Below, piece by piece: positions 62,601-64,000 of a DNA stretch of 64,000 nucleotides. The DNA is from Flavobacterium salilacus subsp. salilacus. Lineage in GTDB: Bacteria; Bacteroidota; Bacteroidia; Flavobacteriales; Flavobacteriaceae. The translations under genes and the position numbers were made by a program. Under the pieces are notes generated by a model. It had not been told where the DNA came from. It saw only the letters and a list, made by a program, of their open reading frames with translations, and did not search any database. Numbering within the stretch: position 1 is the first letter of the stretch; every line of letters begins with the position of its first letter. The DNA lies in NCBI RefSeq assembly GCF_004634195.1, contig NZ_SKBP01000009.1:1-64000 (forward strand). Reading direction: 5' to 3'.

Positions 62601-64000
62601 CAGTCATACCGCTATAGTAAGTATAATCAGCGGCAGTATCTCCTGAACCATTATTAGTAAGGTTTGCAAATGTGAAGTTGTTAATATAATCACCCGATGC
62701 ACCTGTAAATCCTAATGTTGGTACACAGTAATCTACCGCAGTAATTGTCTCTCCGCCTTCTGCCGTAAGCTCTACGGGAGAACCTAAACACGCATTAGTA
62801 TTTGCCGGTATTACAGTTATAGGAGTAGGAACCGGATTAACAGTTACTACATATTCTGTTGCTATTACACAACTTCCTGCAGATTGTGATGCTGTTAGGG
62901 TATAAGTAGTAGTTTCTGACGGGTTAAATACATATCCGTCAGCAGCATTACCGGTTACTCCTGTAGCAGGAGACCATTCATATATATCAAAATCAGCAGC
63001 TCCTTCTGTAATTGTTACAGTATCTGAACTATCGCCTAAACATATTGTTACCTCTGTACCGCTCAATGCCAATTCAGCAGGTTCTGTTACTGCAAATGTA
63101 TCTACTGTAGTAGCAGTTCCGGCTACTGTTGTTACTGATACAATACCTGATACTCCTGCAGGAACGCTGGCTACTATTTCAGTATCAGAGTTGGTAGTAA
63201 TATCTACTGCCGTACCTCCTATTTCTAATGTAGCATTACCAAGGCTTGTACCTGTAATGGTTATATCGCCAGATACTGCACAATAGGTACTGGGAGTAAA
63301 TCCTGTTATGGCAGGCGGATCGGGCATAAATATATTTATAGTATAATCTTCATAACTACCATATGCACTTGAGTAGCATGGTGTACCACCAGCATCATTA
63401 TCGGTACCTCCTATACGCACAGTGTGGCTGCCCACTACTGCCGCATCTACAGGAACGTTAAATGAACCTGACAGTGTAGTTGGGTTTGCGTTTGTAGATA
63501 AACCTGTATATACAAGCTCTCCTGCATCATCAAAATCAGCATCATTATTCCAATCTATCCATATTTTTGTTCCATAAGTATAACCTGTTTGATAGGTTAT
63601 TGCAAAATTTACTGTTGCCCCTACTGCCGCATCGGTTGATTGTGCTGTATAGTTGGCATAATTACCAGGCTCACCACCGGATGGATTACTTATTGTTCCC
63701 ATATTCACATTTACAATACCCTGTGCATCTACACTGGTAGGTGCAGGTGTACAATAGCCTGTATAGAATGAAGACGAACCTTCCCATGGGCTGGAATCTG
63801 AATCAGAACATACTGCCCTAACCCACACATAATAAGTAGTATTTATAGTAAGTCCTGTAAGTTCAGCTTCTGTAACGCCCGCTGCAACACTGTTTGATGG
63901 TGTTGTAGCATCTGTAGGAGCAGTAGGATCAGTACTTATATAGTAATCATATCCGTCTGTTGGTAAACTTGCCGACTCATTCCAAACTAAATTACCGGAT
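59692..64000 (-). CDS. T9SS-sorted multidomain surface protein, 5' end outside window
   Basis: The frame is open to the right window edge, so the C-terminal ~1435 residues are visible. In order they hold a fibronectin-III end (LTGLTINTTYYVWVRAVCSD), a GEVED-type domain (WIDWNNDADFDDAGELVYTG...YGSYEDYTINI), an IPT-like segment (ITGFTPSTYCAVSGDITITGTSLG), Ig-like/PKD units, and a second GEVED domain. A series of ~70-residue Ig-like repeats (ATVADLxAxGxxxxWYxxAxGG...YYASQT) then follows, interleaved with two copies of a ~125-residue domain. The protein ends in a type A T9SS sorting domain (FSYYPNPVKDVLTIQYSS...GTYIVTINADTMTKTIKVVKK). It is exported and anchored at the cell surface or released; adhesion is inferred. 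Confidence 0.92.
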   Translation of the reverse strand, partial: SGNLVWNESASLPTDGYDYYISTDPTAPTDATTPSNSVAAGVTEAELTGLTINTTYYVWVRAVCSDSDSSPWEGSSSFYTGYCTPAPTSVDAQGIVNVNMGTISNPSGGEPGNYANYTAQSTDAAVGATVNFAITYQTGYTYGTKIWIDWNNDADFDDAGELVYTGLSTNANPTTLSGSFNVPVDAAVVGSHTVRIGGTDNDAGGTPCYSSAYGSYEDYTINIFMPDPPAITGFTPSTYCAVSGDITITGTSLGNATLEIGGTAVDITTNSDTEIVASVPAGVSGIVSVTTVAGTATTVDTFAVTEPAELALSGTEVTICLGDSSDTVTITEGAADFDIYEWSPATGVTGNAADGYVFNPSETTTYTLTASQSAGSCVIATEYVVTVNPVPTPITVIPANTNACLGSPVELTAEGGETITAVDYCVPTLGFTGASGDYINNFTFANLTNNGSGDTAADYTYYSGMTANVVGGQTYNISLQAGPTFGQRYRIWIDFNQDGIFSANESIFNSTTAVTTVVTGTATIPASAFNGNTRMRVGCIYGTTAFDATQACGHTGFGEWEDYNVVITGASSAVEYVWSPIDGLYEDAAGTVAYTGDPAQVVYAMPSANTTYTATVTTDLGCPASDSATINVIVTPAPTGDTEASFTTAATVADLTATGTDIHWYNAATGGTPLTSATILSSGMYYATQTLNGCESQDRLAVTVTVPQMDWVNLQWPPQLTIVQGNTGTVYAQGYEPGVTPGAGPGIGVTAWIGISDQNTDPSTWTTWIPMTFNVQVGNNDEFMAAIGDNLEPGTYYYASRFQYQQGPYSYGGYSAGGGSIWNGTDFVSGMLTVNCGTTAPVAAASQAFCDAATVADLVAEGDNVQWYATATGGSPLAMSAAVVSGGTYYASQTVGCESLTRTAVAVTVNVTPAPTGSAAQVFEDGATVADLMAMGSNIMWYSVATGGTMLNADTALVNGATYYASQTMNGCESQNRLAVTVTVNPPSLDYVNLQYPGSLTVVQGNTGVVYAQAYEAGVTPGTGPGAGITAWVGVNADNTDPSTWTTWIPMTFNIQVGNNDEYMAAIGAGLEPGTYYYASRFQLEDGPYSYGGYNTLGGNFWDGAMYISGVLTVVCNTQAPMASAEQSFCNSATVADLAAEGEMVQWYDAAEGGMPLAEDTELMSGMTYYASQTTDCESIERTAVAVMVYSTETPTVPDAVQVVCSGATVADLFAAGSDLMWYEAADGGEPLAMDAELVNGTIYYGSQTMNGCESLGRVALTVEVTVTPAPTGETSQVVVAASNTAEFAVIEDIVVNGNEVVWYMTEEDAMAGTNPIAPGTVIEEGMTYYAVQTIGGCTSVNALAVTVTKVLGGTRFDAASFSYYPNPVKDVLTIQYSSDITSVAVFNMLGQQVMAKTPNTTDVKLDMSILADGTYIVTINADTMTKTIKVVKKQ
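60202..61881 (-). repeat. 840-bp tandem duplication in the surface-protein gene
   Basis: Two adjacent 840-bp units (about 61042-61881 and 60202-61041) each encode one ~125-residue domain (D-x-VNLQxPxxLTxVQGNTGxVYAQ...) plus two Ig-like repeats. Landmarks such as GGTATCCA near 61691 and 60851 are exactly 840 bp apart. Confidence 0.85.

Overview
The window is AT-rich DNA from a member of the Flavobacteriaceae (Bacteroidota), Flavobacterium-like. Evidence: -7 boxes of the form TAnnTTTG, two large surface proteins of the type IX secretion (T9SS) kind at the two ends, a YtxJ bacillithiol-type protein, an acyl-ACP thioesterase, and Bacteroidota-style two-component systems. No tRNA, rRNA, CRISPR array, integrase or intact insertion sequence was seen.

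Layout. (1) 1-3682, minus strand: the start of a T9SS/SprB-repeat surface protein, a cytosolic AmiC-like ligand-binding protein, and two paralogous phage-tail-collar (microcystin-dependent) proteins. (2) 4345-7998, plus strand: a regulatory block made of a small conserved protein, a 7-TM protein, a HisKA_3 histidine kinase, a NarL-type response regulator, and a pseudo-receiver/LuxR-like regulator, closed by a strong terminator. (3) 8223-33514, plus strand, about 25 kb: a complete extracellular contractile injection system (eCIS, Afp/PVC/AlgoCIS-like). It encodes a DUF4255 cap, unknown protein, sheath, two tube proteins, DUF5908, LysM hub-tube adaptor, VgrG-like spike, PAAR tip, gp25, two large baseplate proteins, tape measure, three unknown proteins, AAA+ ATPase, a degenerate REP-transposase-like protein and a DUF4157 (eCIS core) effector candidate. 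(4) 33535-59565: mostly housekeeping genes (symporter, MoxR/VWA pair, glyA, fumarylacetoacetase, smpB, clpB, ytxJ, pcm, hydroxyacyl-CoA dehydrogenase, a PLP-homeostasis protein, miaA, thioesterase, an RprXY-like two-component system, coaE, glycosyltransferase) plus a candidate small RNA. (5) 59692-64000: the C-terminal part of a T9SS-sorted multidomain protein carrying an 840-bp tandem duplication.

How it fits together. The eCIS genes are nearly gapless and probably one transcription unit, with a hairpin before the last five genes. A dyad resembling CAGGTA-N4-TACCTG occurs upstream of the collar genes, the two-component operon and the eCIS, and a partial version precedes the pseudo-receiver regulator. 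This suggests one regulon linking the sensory block, the collar island and the injection system. The most novel points are this shared dyad, the catalytically dead transposase-like gene inside the eCIS, the three unassigned proteins between tape measure and ATPase, and the unassigned C-terminal domain of the DUF4157 protein.
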